NCBI GenBank assembly: GCA_015698045.1
Contig: BLAL01000225.1
Coordinates: 124,001-188,000 of the forward strand
From: Rhizophagus clarus
Lineage: Eukaryota > Glomeromycota > Glomeromycetes > Glomerales > Glomeraceae
Reading direction: 5' to 3'
Length of the DNA: 64,000 nt
Part shown: positions 34,160-47,405 of the stretch, one piece after another
Numbering within the stretch: the stretch's first letter is position 1
How the letters are laid out: every line of letters begins with the position of its first letter
The notes under the pieces: model-generated
What the model saw: only the letters and a program-made list of their open reading frames with translations
Databases searched by the model: none
What the model was told of the DNA's origin: nothing
Translations under genes and position numbers: made by a program

Positions 34160-37100
34160 TCAATGCCCACGAGCTCGTTTGGCTTGACGGGCCCGGAAAA
34201 GGTCATATTCTGGAGGGCGATTGATTCCTGGACCGCTACCTAATATGATATAAATTGAATAGTTAAATACTAGTATGTGATAGCGACAAATTTATAAAAG
34301 AACTTACCCCGATCTGAGGAATCATCGTCTTCACCATCATAATCTCGTCTTCTCCTTTTGGGTGCACCTCCCTAATTATTGAATAAAAAGTTAATAAATA
34401 TCAAGATTCGAGCATAAGTAAAATCAATTTTGATACTAACTCTTTGTTTTCCAAACGTTTCATTTTGGCGAGACCGACTTCGACCTTCGGTCCTGGCCGG
34501 ACTTCTATCTCGTACCGAAGGGACCAGGATGTTATTGTTTTTAACGATTGCATTCATCAACGCGGCCGGGTTTATAATTGGACCTGATAAAACGTTAAGT
34601 TAAAAGAATTTAAACACGAATACAATCTCAGAAACAAAATATTACCCTTATAATTGGAAGCGGGAGTAAGTGTCGCGAGGTGTCTTGCGATTTTTTCTGG
34701 AGGCGCACCCGAAACCGAACCAACAGTTGGCTGTTCTTTTTCCGCTTCCGTTTGATCATATAATAGCCACGATGACTGCATTTTTGGCCTTACAAATGTT
34801 TCTTGACTCACTGATTTCAGCAAAGCAAGTCGTTCAGGTGCAGCGGGCTCGCGTGTTTCTTTTTTATTTCTTAGTACTGTTGGTGCCTTTGTCGCTGGAA
34901 CCATGACGTGATCAACTATATCGATTATCAATAAATAATAAATGAATAAAATAGCTTAAATGCGAAGTATATACATTAACTTTCAAGTTACTTACATTGT
35001 GAACCAACTTCGTTCTTTAATAAACTTGTATCAGGCAAACCAAACCGATCGGAAAACCTCCTTATTGACGATTCTATTAATAAAAAAAAAATCAATGTAC
35101 TGGTCGATTAAGAGTTTCAGAAGAAAATAAATTCAGGAATTTGTTCATACCCTGCGGATAAATCTGTCTTCTTCGCTCTTCAATATTTCTTATTTTAAAT
35201 AGCGTGCAATACTTATAAACATATGGACAATAAATATCCCAGAGTATTTTGCTCTGATCAGGTGGTATTAACTGAATATATTTCTCAAAGACTGAGTGTA
35301 TGTCTAAAAAAAGTATTAAATAATTAATCGCTTAAACATTGATATAAAAAAAAAAATTTTACAAAAAGAAATTTACTGATATGATCATTTTTTTCTATAA
35401 AAAATTTCAAATATTCTGCTATATAATTAGGATTTTCTGCTAATTCTTTTCGATCTAATCCTAATTTGAAAATTTTCATATCATCACCAGTAGGGGAATT
35501 ATCGCCATCAGGGCCAGCGCCATAAGTGGAATGAACGTTTTTTATATATTTACGAGCGAATTTGGAATTCATTAACGCTAAATTCATTTCAAAAAAGTTA
35601 GATTATTGTGCGATTGTAAACTTTGAATGAATGCAACCTGAAAATATGCGTACCAAACTCTGCATATACATTATATGTACAAAGACGCGAAAACACCGCT
35701 TTTTCATAAAACAATTTACGAGCCTCTTCTAAACCCTATTGTAACAAATTATAGTAAACCGTTAATATTAATAATGATGATAATTTGATTTACGGAATAA
35801 GAAATCAAACCGTACTTTTGCGCGTCTTACAAAGGATATCAGATTTATCCAAATAATACCACCAGCCGAAACTATTTTGTCTAATTGGCGTTTCTTACGC
35901 TCTTCAACCTCTGAAAGTTCATTTTTGAGACCTATTTGTTTTTTCCTTTTTAGCTCTCGAGTTTCACCATCTTCATAGGTAGTATTTTCTGTTTCCTTAA
36001 TATCATGCCTCTTTATCAAAGCATCAACTTCTGCTTGCATATCTTGTTCGATCTTTTCGTATTTTTTGTCCATAATTGCCAATAAGGATTCATACGTTTT
36101 ATAATTTTCAAAAAATGCTTCTTGAAAAGCATCCGGATTAGAATCACGATGTCGGTAAGAATTTTGGTTAAGATGTTCCTTCAACTCTGCATAACGTAAG
36201 TTAACCATCAAACTAAGAGCAATAGTAGTATAATTAGTTTGTTAGATTAAATTAAGAAACGGTAAATAAAGTAAAATAGTATGTAATGATAACCTGTCTG
36301 GAATAATTTCAATTGCAGTGTTCAATAAGTTAACTGCTACTTCTTCTTTCGTTTCTTTAAATTCTTTTCCAAACAAGGTCCCAAATAATGCTTTTGCTTC
36401 CACTTTTTTATTTTTAATTGAGGCCCAATCTTCGTCCCTAATTGAGACCAAGTACTCAGCTGCATCATGCCTAGAAATTTTTGATATGATATTACAAATT
36501 ACGATAATGGACTAAAAAGTTTTTTTTTTTTTTTTTAATATAAACTATAATGATCTCACAATTTACCATATTTTAGGGTAATACCGCATATACATCATGG
36601 CTTTCTTATAAGCATAAATGATTCTTTTTGAAAGATCCACTGACTCGAGTCGGAGAGGATTTGATTTTTCCCATTCGACCCACTTTTCCACATAATGTTT
36701 CTACAATGAAATAAATTTATAAATATACTATAAACATAGATAATCACCAGAAAAAATAAACGTATAAATAATACTTGTTCTATCTCTGATTTTGTCCATT
36801 TTAAAGGAGTCGGAATTACATTCTTATTGATTTTGTCAGTGAACCGACGCAAATCTTTAACAACTGCGGAGATACGGTCGTATTGTTGTTTTTTAATCTT
36901 ACATAACGTTACAAAAGATTAATTTTACCATAATTTTAGAAATGATGACGGTAATAAATTTATAGCTTACCGGCTGTTGATTAGGAAGGCTCACTTTTTT
37001 TTCATTTTTTTTGTAACTCTTCCATATTTCTTCAATATTATTCAGCGGAATTTTCAAAGCTTGTTTGTAAGCGTCTCGCAATTCATTTAATATGTTGTCT

Positions 37101-38588
37101 ATGGGTTCAACACTGTTTAGAAAATTTAAATAATCTTGCCAAATAACACCTGATTCTATATCCAACCCAACGTGATTTAGCGCATATTTAAATATAGATA
37201 TAATATTTCCAATAGGATCGGGTTCTGGTGGATCACTGGTTTCAACTTGATTCCGCACATTTTCAATGTAATGCTTTGCTAGATCAACGGAAACAGCACA
37301 ACGAAAAGAATTAGGATATAATTCTTGAACTTTACTCTTATCATCTTGGCTCAATTCGAAGTTGAGGTATTCAATCCACTGACGAGACTAGATTAATCAT
37401 GCAACAAAAACGATCAATATATCATAATAAGGCAATAACATGGAAGAACAAACCCACAGTTTATAAACAAAAAAAAGTCAATCACTCAAATCATCAAAGA
37501 CAGGTTCTATATTGACACAGTGTATATTTTAAAAATACTCATAAAAACACCAAAACCACTCCAAAAACAAAGATGACACGAAAAGTCCAAATAAATGACT
37601 TGCACAATAAAGTATTTATTGTCACTTTTTCTCTGATATAAAATAACATGACATTCATTTCAATTATGAAAATAATGATATTTTCAGCTAACTTAAGATG
37701 AAAAGACTTATAGTGTCCACTTACCACTGTGGGAAATTTGTTTGTAAAATTTTTAAATGTCTCTCTAATTTTATTTTGATCTCCTTTATTTTTCACTTCG
37801 TCAAGCAAAGCTAGCCACGCTTCCGTATCATGTACATTTTCAGTTATACGAAGTTCGAGAGTTTCAATTTGTTGACTCTGTCGTTGTTGCACTGCACTAA
37901 GTTGTTGTTGTGCACCAGGTGGAATCTGCCAAGAGCCAGGCTCCGCTGGTACCACTTTTTGTTTTTGATTATTTGACGCTGATGAAGTAGCAACTTGAGG
38001 TTTATTAATTATACTAGCACTAACATTTGCTCGTCGATCAGTAACGCTCACACCATTTGTAAATTGCTTTCGCCCAGCTGGTCTGTTCATGCTTCCAGCT
38101 ATCGTAGTTGTTGGAATAGGAGCGATATTTGCAGCATTACTGGTATTGATCAGAGTTGGACGCAAATTAACGTAATTGTTGGGTCTTTCCTCGGTCCTAG
38201 CCTGAGGGACTGTAGGTTGTAGAAACGTAGGCTGTTGCTGAGGCTGGTATATCGTTTGTGCTGGGTAAACAGTAGCCGTTTGCTGCTGTGGTTGTAAAAA
38301 TAACATTTGTTGAGTGTTCTGTTGAGGCATTTGTTGAGTGTTCTGTTGGGGAATTTGTTGAGGATTATATACTGTTTGTTGCTGTTGCTGTTGTTGGTAT
38401 GTTTGTACGGGGAAACTAGATTGTTGTCCAGGCTGCCCAGGTTGCCCGGGTTGCCCGGGTTGTCCAGGCTGTCCAGAAATGACTGGTGGTCGCCCAGGAA
38501 AGGCTGTTTGCCCAGGAATATTTCTGTATTGTAATTGATCGCGACGATCTTGATGTACTTGACTGTAATTGAGGTTTGAACGATCCAT
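34160..38588 (-). CDS. RNA14: mRNA 3'-end-processing protein RNA14 / CstF77 homologue
   Basis: HAT-repeat scaffold of the cleavage factor that selects and cleaves pre-mRNA 3' ends in the nucleus. Fourteen exons: 37725-38588, 36971-37387, 36775-36897, 36567-36700, 36294-36470, 35816-36212, 35654-35735, 35377-35577, 35151-35303, 34996-35073, 34646-34915, 34441-34583, 34308-34371, 34160-34239; 3183 coding bases, 1060 residues, frame intact. The first 230 residues are Gln/Pro-rich with five consecutive GQP-type steps; then HAT repeats from DTEAWLALLDEV through WIEYLNFEL, WVEWEKSN, YYPKIWHDAAEYL, SLMVNLRYAELKEH, GIIWINLISFVRRA, RKLFYEKAV and ILWDIYCPYVY; the C terminus is basic with RS-like (RSPARTEGRSRSRQ) and KRRRR segments. 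An acidic-basic helix insert lies at residues around 540-620. The long low-complexity N terminus is unlike yeast Rna14. Head-to-head with the PITH gene. Confidence 0.92.
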
Positions 38589-38842
38589 TAGCGTTTAAAA
38601 AATTGAATTTTTTTGCTCAAAAAGAAAACTTTGTAATACATATTACAGGATTCACGTGAATTATCCGCCAATTTACCAGCATTACTGTAAGATTTATATT
38701 AATTCTAGGTGTAAACCTTGAATTAAGTTTTAACCATAAAAAATTTGGGACAGCCTGACCTGTGTGATACGAATACAGGCAAATGATACAAATTAGTCGT
38801 TAATACGATCGTAAAGTGTTTAAGTAATTTAGTTTATCAATA
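38589..38842. promoter_or_regulatory. Head-to-head promoter region, RNA14 / PITH gene
   Basis: 254 bp between divergent start codons. No clear TATA box; an imperfect ttcacgtgaa palindrome (38650-38659) contains an E-box CACGTG. Function of that palindrome is inference. Confidence 0.4.
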
Positions 38843-39890
38843 ATGAGTCATTGTAGAGACGAACACGATCATTCTCGGGATGGTCATGGGCATGGTCACC
38901 ATGGTCACGATCATGATCACGACGGGCCAGAACGTGGAGCTGAAGAATCACTTTACTCACGTATAGATCGTGATAATGTTCGTTGCTTAAATGAGCGTGA
39001 GCCTACCTCAGGCAAAAATGTCATAAAACCGTGGAATGAGAGAGAGGATACAACTAAAGTAACTTTATCTTTCGGTTATAATACTTATATGAGATATATT
39101 AATAATGACTATATACATTTAGCATGTGGAAAGTGATATTGATGAACAATTAATTATTTTTATTCCGTAAGCAATACTATAATCTGTGTTATAAGTCAAA
39201 TATACCCTTATTGATAGTATTCAAATTCTATATCATCATGTAGCTTTACTGGTAGTATTAAATTAAAATCGATTTTAATCAAAGCAGGACCAGGTGATAG
39301 TTGTCCATCAATGTTAAAAGCGTGAGTCTCACTTGAGGATCTTTAGATTATTTTATTTATATCTGATTAAATCGAATCTTATTTAGTTATATTAATCGAG
39401 AAGACGTGGACTTTGATACAGTGGAAGGATATACCGCAACTCAAGAATGGGAATTAGTACAATCACCGGATGTCGTAGAATACCAAACGAGGTAATTTCT
39501 TTGTACCTTTTATTTCAATTTATCTTTCTACAATTATTTAAATCTATTTGATTCTTTTCGATTTTGTTCAGAATAACAAAGATGTATAATGTAAGAAATT
39601 TGACACTTTACTTTCCTGAAAATTTTGGAGATGAAATAACTAGAATTTACTATATTGGACTCAAAGGAGAATGGACAGAGGTGAGTGAAATCACTATTGT
39701 TTTCTTTTTATAGACAAATAATCAAAAGAATCGGATCAAATTACTTACCTTTATATATAATGTCTAATTACAAAATTTGACCTTATAGATAAAGAAGGAT
39801 CATGTTATAACCCTTTACGAGGCTACTCCTAATCCTGCTGATCATAAAAATCCCTCCGGTGAAAACAAGGCTTATCATGCTATCGATTAA
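38843..39890 (+). CDS. PITHD1: PITH-domain protein (PITHD1-like)
   Basis: Six exons (38843-39058, 39123-39166, 39244-39321, 39387-39491, 39572-39680, 39789-39890) give 217 residues, close to animal PITHD1. The N terminus is a His/Asp-rich stretch (HGHGHHGHDHDHD) after MSHCRDEHDH; the PITH domain follows: SLYSRIDRDNVRCLNE, KSILIKAGPGD, REDVDFDTVEG, QEWELVQ, YQTRITKMYNVRNLTLYF, and TRIYYIGLKGEW. PITH is the proteasome-interacting module also found in thioredoxin-like TXNL1; the protein is expected in cytosol/nucleus. The His-rich start could bind metal, which is inference. Convergent with API5 with a 301-bp spacer (39891-40191), which is AT-rich and has no gene. Confidence 0.9.
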
Positions 39891-40191
39891 GAAGTTAATT
39901 CATATTATGAATGAATGATATATAGTTGAAGCTTATTAATTCTTAATTTTAAAGCTTAACAGATCAATTTATTTTTTTTAAAAAAGATTTATTAATTCTA
40001 ATACATTAATTAAAATATTATATATATTACATCCATAGGTCTGTTAGCTCTAATTATTTTGCTGTATTATTGACAAAAAGTTTAGAAAAACAAAATAGCA
40101 ATGCATACAACAAAGGATGACAACAAAGGTAGCAACACACAAGAGATAATGAGCTAGGAATAAAAGGAAATCAAATAATATAAATAATACC

Positions 40192-42549
40192 TTACGTACC
40201 TCTTCTTGGTGGTGGTACATATAGGTTTTTTTCATTGTTCTTATTTCGTGCAATTTTTGCTAATCGTACACCATTATTCCTATTACCACCACTTCCACCG
40301 GTTCTCTTATTTGCTTGACCGGTACGAACGTTTTTGGTAACTTGAGGTGCTGTAATCTTTGGACGAACTTGAGAGGCTTGTGAAGTAGTCTTTGTTTGTG
40401 CTGACTTTTGTTTTTTATTTGATTGTGATGGGGAACCCTCAGTATTCGGGCGTTTAACACCCGTGGTTGATGACGTTGATGATGATGTCGTCTGTGGTGA
40501 TGTACGCCAGGAAATGACAACTTTTGCAAAATGTCGTGCCACCGCTGGCTTCATTAATTCCTAATTCGATTCCGATACAGGAAATGATTACTAATTTTTC
40601 AGCATGAATAGTTATAATCGAACATTACCTTTGTCATTGTAAAAATATTTTGAGTCACAGTTTGGACGTTCTCCGCCTTTTTAATTTTCTAGTAAAAGAT
40701 ATAGATATTAATATAAGATATGAAAATTCTTGAATAGAAATGTATTATAATTTTTAATAAATACCTCTATTGTTTGTTGATCTTTATTTTGAGTTTTTTG
40801 TAAATCCTTTAAACCTAGTTTTACACGCGTTTGACATTTCATGGCAAAGGTGTATAGGTGACGTAATCTAAATTTACGACCAAAATTTTAAGGATCACTT
40901 ATGTAGCGACTTGGTTATAAGAGCATAAATAATTTACAACGAACCGAGAGTTCATTTCTTGACCTTCAGTAATATCCGGGACCTTAGAGGCAATGGTATA
41001 AATAGCATAAACAATGTTTTCCACCTTATTTAAATCTAATTTCGGATCTTCTTCATTATTGTCCGATGGGGGTTCCGGAACTTCTTTCTAAAGGAAAAAG
41101 TTTATCAATCAAAACTTAGTTATATGAAGTTTTCGTTAACTAATTGGAATATAATTTAGAAATGTACCACAAATATGTCTTTTATTAATGGTGCAGCTTC
41201 TCTTAAAGTAGTTTCATTTGGACTTCGGATAATAAACTCAACAAGATATCGTAAAACACTTTTTTGTTGCTTTGCTTGTAAATTGCAATATATATTTTGC
41301 GGCAATATTTTTTTTACCAAGAAAGCGAGTATCGGTGTGGTAGATATACCTTTCTGTCCAGTTATGGGAGTAAATTTTAATCAATTTCATTATCGATCGA
41401 ACATATATATAACGCAAACACAATGTTACCTCAAAAAATTGAATTAAAGTTTTTCCGCACAGCACAAATTTTTGAAAAGGATTTTCGTTAGAAGGCTAAA
41501 ATAAACAAGAATAAAATATCAGATAATATAAAGAAAAAGTATGTTTATAAGTTTGGAAATAATTTTTACATCGAACTGTTCATTTTCCTTAGCAATCGCA
41601 TCAACCATAGATTCCGATAATGCTTTTAAATTTTCTTTTTTCTCATACATCTTCAATGACAATAACATCTTAATAAACATTTCATAATCCGTAGCATTCG
41701 CATTGTGAAGAGCCTAAATTAATATAAAAACCTTTTAATATGTATATAATTCATAATTGAGTAATTGAAATCAGTAGATGCATACTTTTTTCACTTCATC
41801 GGAAAATTTTGATTCCCAATCATTATTTTGTTGAGATAATTCCATTTTAATCCTATTCAAATCATTGGATAGGAAATTAATCGTTCGCTGACGAACTTCG
41901 GGTGATCCCTTTAATGATTGGTTAAAAATTGCAGGTATTGTTTCTGGATCTAAACGGAGAACTTGTTCAAGAGCTTTCTTAACTGCAGCAATTTCCTGTA
42001 CAGTTTCTATTAAAATACTTATTATATGAGAAATTTTGGATATATTTCGCTCCTGGTCTCATATATAACAAATTTTGATTACCGTTTTCTAATAATTGTA
42101 CTAATGCATCAGCAATTCTAACAGCAAACTTATCGAATTCTTTGACAACGTTTGGCATATATTTGATAACCGTTAAACGCACCTGTCAACGGATCAAAAT
42201 TAGTAAAAACGAAATATTATTCAGCTCATAAATTGAAACGTACATTTATGTCGGTGTCTTCACAAAGATCAAATAATGCGTCCAAAGCAGTCTCATAGTA
42301 TTCTGGAAACTTGCCAAAGAAGCGAGGAATAAATTGGGCAGCAAGTCTTTTACAATTACTTGAACCATGCGCACCAGCAATCAAGATCTCGTATGAACGT
42401 TTAACCTAAGTTACGTAAAATAATAACTTAAATATTTAAATAAATTATACTTTTTAGACTGGATCGCAAAATACCTCTGGCGTGCTGTCGCCGGCGTTAT
42501 TAATTTCTTCATAAGCTTTATATATCTGTTCAACATCAACTTCAGTCAT
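40192..42549 (-). CDS. API5: API5/AAC-11 family HEAT-repeat protein
   Basis: Homologue of apoptosis inhibitor 5, a nuclear helical-repeat protein linked in animals to cell survival and mRNP export. Eleven exons: 42475-42549, 42244-42405, 42083-42182, 41786-42006, 41570-41713, 41430-41495, 41168-41353, 40945-41087, 40765-40867, 40629-40688, 40192-40560; 542 residues, frame intact. Family landmarks: YKAYEEI near the start, CKRLAAQFIPRFFGKFPE, ALDALFDLCEDTDINVRL, ALVQLLEN, and NFLSNDLNRI. The C terminus is a basic, low-complexity tail with nuclear-localisation-like KRPNTEG and NKKQK and Gly/Arg segments ending PPPRRGT. The last codons overlap a strong donor-like GTACGTAAGG, so an extra 3' exon (acceptor near 40157) is possible. 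API5 is absent from budding yeast but known from animals, plants and some fungi. Confidence 0.9.
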
Positions 42550-42702
42550 GTTTGTCTTAAACTCTTAGACAATAACTTTCTCAAAAAAAAAGTGTGCTGG
42601 AAATCACATGAAATTTTGGCGGTCGCTTTAACTATATTAGTACTATCGATTGGTAATACTTAAAATAAAGATGCCGACGATCAGATTTGACAGTAAAAAA
42701 CC
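42550..42702. promoter_or_regulatory. 153-bp head-to-head spacer, API5 / EIPR1
   Basis: Shortest divergent spacer in the gene island apart from the ubiquitin-like pair; must contain both start regions. Contains actatattagtactat (42628-42643) but no canonical TATA box. Confidence 0.45.
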
Positions 42703-44426
42703 ATGGTAGACAACGAAGGAAGAACCTGCGTTTACGGTTTAAGACACCAAGTAATTCTATCAGAATGTTATTGAATTTATTGCCTAAACATAGTTACTTA
42801 GTTTTCAATTAAATAATAGGCGAGATGTTTGACAGCTGTTGTTGCAGATGCGGATCATAACAAATTTTTAGTTGGCTCTCAAAGCTTACGACGTGAAAAC
42901 GAGGTTCTTTTACGATACTCTCGATATTTCACTTTCTTTTGGTAAATTTAGTAAAATACTAATTGGTTTATTATTACGATAGTTAGATTCACTTACTTGA
43001 GTTTCATGAGGATGAGTTTGAAATAACCAGTAACGTGTTTCAGCATTCGGAAGAAGTTTTGGACATTGCCGCATGTCCTATGCAAAGTGATCTTTTCTTT
43101 ACGTGTTATAATAAATGTATGAGGCAACGTTTTTGACTTAAACTTTATTTCTATAAATAAATTAAATTTTATACTTTACTTTTGAAGTAACTTCAAATTT
43201 GATACAGACTAAAGCTAACTTATGGAGAATGGGCAAAGCAATACCTGAAGACTCAGAAACAAATCTACAGAGTCACACTCCAGTAGCAACAAGTTTACCC
43301 TTAGAAAATATCTTCGAGGTCGATGGTGATAATACGATAAAAAAGTATTTAATTGTTTATATTCTACTATAAAAATTACTTTGAACTAAACTCAAGTTTT
43401 ATTATAGGATTCTCTGGGATCCGAAAAAAGTCCTTACAGGATTTGTATCCATTCATGATTACGCCTTGAATGTATGGTCACTTGGTGATCAGTTTGCATC
43501 ATCTAAGGTATATATATAAAGTTGTTTAAGTATTGTTGATAATGGAAATGTAACATTTGTAGTTTTGAATATATAGTTGTTAAACACAATTGAATTCTCT
43601 TCAACCGCTGGACCTTTGACAACTGGAGCATGGAATCCACATCAATCCGAAATTGCAGTTGGAAAGGATGTTTCCATATCTGGCTGGGATATCAAATCGC
43701 AAAGGTGTTTATATATATATATATATATATATTTTATTGTGAGTCATTACAGATAAGAATTAATACTGATACATTATATATTTAGTCAGACATTTAATAT
43801 AAATGGGGCACATTCAGTAATGGTTCGCGCGTTGGATTTTAATCCAAACAGACCAAATCAAATTGCCTCAGCTGGTGATGATTGTAAAGTGAGATTCTGG
43901 GATGTCAGAAATACTACCGAAAGCATTAAAGAAATATCAGATCATACGCATTGGTATTTAATCTGATCATTTTAAATATGACTTACTATATTTGATTTTT
44001 TGAATATAATTTGACAATTATGTAGGATATGGGCTATAGGATATAATAGATTTTATGATCAACTTTTCTTAAGTTCCGGTTCAGATTATCAAGTCAATCT
44101 CCAAAGCATCGTCTCGATTTCTTCGGCTACGTTTCAATACAATGATTATGATGATAATAAATCCGAAGATGAATATAAAGAAATAATAAGGTACATATAT
44201 TATTAATTAATCACTTTTTGACTCAAATATTTTCTCAAGTGTGTTTTTTTCTATTTACAGTAGGCCAACAGATGGTTTAGTGAGAACTTATGATCAGCAT
44301 GAAGATAGTGTATATTCAGTTGCATGGAGTGCTCATGATCCTTGGGTATTTTGCTCTCTGTCTCATGATGGAAGAGCGGTAATTAATAGAGTACCTAGAG
44401 AAGAAAAATACAAAATCATTCTTTAA
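42703..44426 (+). CDS. EIPR1: WD40 protein, EARP/GARP-interacting EIPR1 (TSSC1) homologue
   Basis: Seven-bladed WD40 protein that in animals partners the EARP and GARP tethering complexes in endosome-to-Golgi traffic. Nine exons: 42703-42750, 42820-42903, 42987-43116, 43188-43344, 43408-43507, 43577-43704, 43786-43953, 44026-44190, 44261-44426; 381 residues, frame intact, near the usual size. Family landmarks: VYGLRHQARCLTAV at the N terminus, [41 protein letters not shown] followed by [52 protein letters not shown], and the C-terminal [15 protein letters not shown], which closely follows animal EIPR1. Start chosen as first ATG in frame, giving the expected length. Confidence 0.92.
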
Positions 44427-45164
44427 ATAATTAATATAATCCTATGTTTATAATATGAAATATTTATAATTAATAGAGTCCTTGGTGATGTTCGGGAATT
44501 CCGGAATGTAACACTAAAGCGTTCAAAAATTATATAATGCAGGTTTTGATCATCATAACATGCAAGTATGTTGTGCACAATAATGCTTTGCTTATCACGT
44601 TGATTAATTTATAATGAAATAGACTCTGATTCGAAAAGGACAATTAAATGCAGTAATTGGTCTAACGAATTTTAAACAATCACAACTGTAATGTTTACAA
44701 ATTTTTTAATACTATTAATGGTATTTTACTTATCTGAATTCAAAACCACCTTGTACTACGCTAATAACACATTTTTTGATCATTTTATATTAACTTGGAA
44801 AGCAAGCAAACACCAAGTTGATTGATTGGTTTTATCATTCTTTAAAAGTAGATTTTATATAAAATGAGGGTGCACAAATTTTCTTTTTTTGGTTATTTTG
44901 TGCAATATGCAGCAAGATAACCCAACCATGTTCGAAAGGATACCTTGAACTCAAAGTTGTTCGCACCCTCAAAAATAAATTCTTCCAACCTTTTTAGCCT
45001 TTGGCAGAAAAACTACCTGTGCTGTTTGCATTGTTGTTGTGTGTCTTTTCGCCAACTCCAGACATTCCTTCAATAGATTTATTTAATTTAATACTTCCAC
45101 GCTTCCTTCATTCTCCTAACCGTTTTAATACCTAACCCATAACTCATTTGTATTATACTTAATA
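44427..45164. other. Intergenic region EIPR1 to septin
   Basis: 738 bp with no gene. Carries the small inverted-repeat element 44866-44970 and the septin promoter side. Confidence 0.5.
44866..44970. repeat. 105-bp MITE-like element with gagggtgc ends
   Basis: Starts gagggtgcacaa and ends with the complement of gagggtgcgaacaa. Termini match over 8 perfect bases plus a looser inner part. Too short to code. Probably a small MITE in the septin upstream region. Confidence 0.4.
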
Positions 45165-47405
45165 ATGTCTGGTATGTGTCTAAACGTAATTTTATTTTTT
45201 TTATCTTATCAACAAACAGAAAATCTGTTAAGCAATTGGAATGTTTTTATCGAGTAGTATTTTATTTATATTTATAAATATGTTTCGCATCAACTTTCAT
45301 CTTTGAAATCTTAAGACATCATCTGAGAAGCCATGATTTAACTATTGGCAATTAAAATCAAATATATTATTTATTTACTTAGGACTTTATATAACTTTTA
45401 CTGATTGCAAATTATTAGTTTAAAAATATGCGAGTCAATAAAATAACATCAATGATATAACCTCTCTTTTTTTTTAAAAAAAAAAAAAATCAACAGATAC
45501 TCCCGGAAGTGGCCCGTCGTCAGGCCTCCTGAGAGTAAGTAGTTGTTAAATTAGCAATATTTATAAAAATATAAAGCGTAATTAAAAATTAAGAAATAGA
45601 CCATGGAAAGAAAAAAATTTTTTTTTTTCATTTCGTAAGCTTAAATTTGAATTATTCCATTTTTATCATAGTCAGCAATTAATAGCGTTATCCGAAAGAA
45701 ACTTCAAGGATATGTCGGTTTTGCTAACCTTCCCAACCAGGTACATAGGAAATCTGTGAAGAAAGGATTTCACTTTACACTGATGATAGTTGGTAAGTAT
45801 TTTATAATTTTAATTATTTTATTTTATTAAATTTAAAAACTTTGTTTTAATAAAGCCGCAATCATTTTTTTTTTTTTTTTTTTTAGGGGAATCTGGTCTA
45901 GGTAAATCAACTCTTGTCAATACTTTATTCGGTACCACTCTCTATCCAAACAAAGGTGAAACTGAACCATCAGATGAGACACCAAAGACTGTAGAAATCC
46001 AATCTCTCAGCGCAGGTCTGTCCCCGATTTTGATTTAGTAAATTTCATATATGGTAATTTGTATTATCATATGATAATCCTTTTTATATAACAACTACAA
46101 CAGACATTGAAGAAAATGGCGTTAAACTAAGGCTTACGGTTGTTGATACTCCTGGTTTTGGTGATTTTGTTAACAACGAGGAAAGGTAAAAAAAATGCTG
46201 CATTATTGCGTTTTATATAAATATTTTATCCAGTCTCACAATTATTCTGAATATTATTAGCTGGAAACCAATTCTCGAAAATATTGAAACTCGCTTTGAT
46301 GCATATCTTGAGCAAGAAAATCGCGTAAATCGTCGTAAGATGGTTGATAATCGCGTTCATGCCTGCATTTACTTCATTGCACCTACTGGCCATTCGTATG
46401 TTATTAATTTGAAAAGAAATTGTAGTATACCATCAAAGAATTTATAACTCACCATCTTATTTTCATTCTAAAATGAAGACTTAAGCCCTTAGATGTTGAA
46501 TTTATGCGACGATTACATACCAAAGTCAATCTCATTCCTGTAATTGCCAAATCAGATACATTGACCGAAGATGAAATTAAACAATTTAAACAACGTATTC
46601 TAGATGATATTGCTTATCACAAAATTCAAATCTATCAAGCTCCACAGTATGAATATGATGATGAAGAAACAGTGGCAGAGAACAGGGAAATAATAGTACG
46701 TCGACTTGTTTTATTATTCTATACGTCAGACGTAATAATATAGATTTATTTATTTAAAAATCTTTCATTTCTAAAAAAGAGCAAAATTCCATTTGCAATT
46801 GTTGGAAGCGACAAAGAAGTTGAACTTCCTGATGGACGTCGTGTTCGTGGACGTAAATACCCATGGGGTGTAATTGAAGTAGATAATGAAGAGCATAACG
46901 ATTTTGTCAAACTCCGACAAATGCTTATTCGGTCAGTATTCTGTTATTGTTGTTGTTATTATTATCGTTATTTACTGACTTCTTATCTCGGGTTACCAAT
47001 TTAAAATATAGAACTCATATGGAAGAGCTCAAAGAACACACCAACGATGTGCTATACGAGAACTATCGTTCTGAGAAGCTTGTTAATATGGGGGTACAGC
47101 AAGACCAAACTGTTTTCAAGGAAGTAAACCCACTCGCTAAGATGGAGGAAGAACGTCAGCTCCATGAAGCCAAATTACAAAAAATGGAATCTGAAATGAA
47201 ACAGGTATTCCAACAGAAAGTCCAGGAGAAGGAGACTAAATTGAAACAATCTGAAGAAGAATTATACGCTCGCCATAAAGAAATGAAGGATGCTCTGGAG
47301 AAACAGCGATTAGAATTAGAAGAAAAGAAAAGGCGATTGGAATCGGGTAGACCAATTACTCCTGAAAAGGCAAAAAAGAAAGGTTTTTCGTTTAACAAAG
47401 CTTGA
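45165..47405 (+). CDS. CDC3: Septin (Cdc3/AspB-like)
   Basis: GTP-binding filament protein of the septum and cortex. Nine exons: 45165-45171, 45497-45534, 45672-45792, 45887-46015, 46104-46185, 46261-46395, 46479-46695, 46780-46931, 47012-47405; 424 residues, frame intact. The first exon codes only MS and one base. Polybasic region ([19 protein letters not shown]), P-loop GESGLGKS at 56-63, Switch DTPGFGD near 113, specificity motif AKSD at 194-197, septin-unique element ([19 protein letters not shown]), and a C-terminal coiled coil (about 335-405, Glu/Lys-rich heptads). [11 protein letters not shown] and the coiled coil favour the Cdc3/AspB group; group assignment is by eye, family assignment is firm. 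Confidence 0.93.

Noticed and set aside
34670..34906. Plus-strand frame overlapping RNA14 exon 11, and similar frames at 37995-38534 and 47156-47398
   Set aside because: Antisense shadows of well-supported exons of RNA14 and septin.
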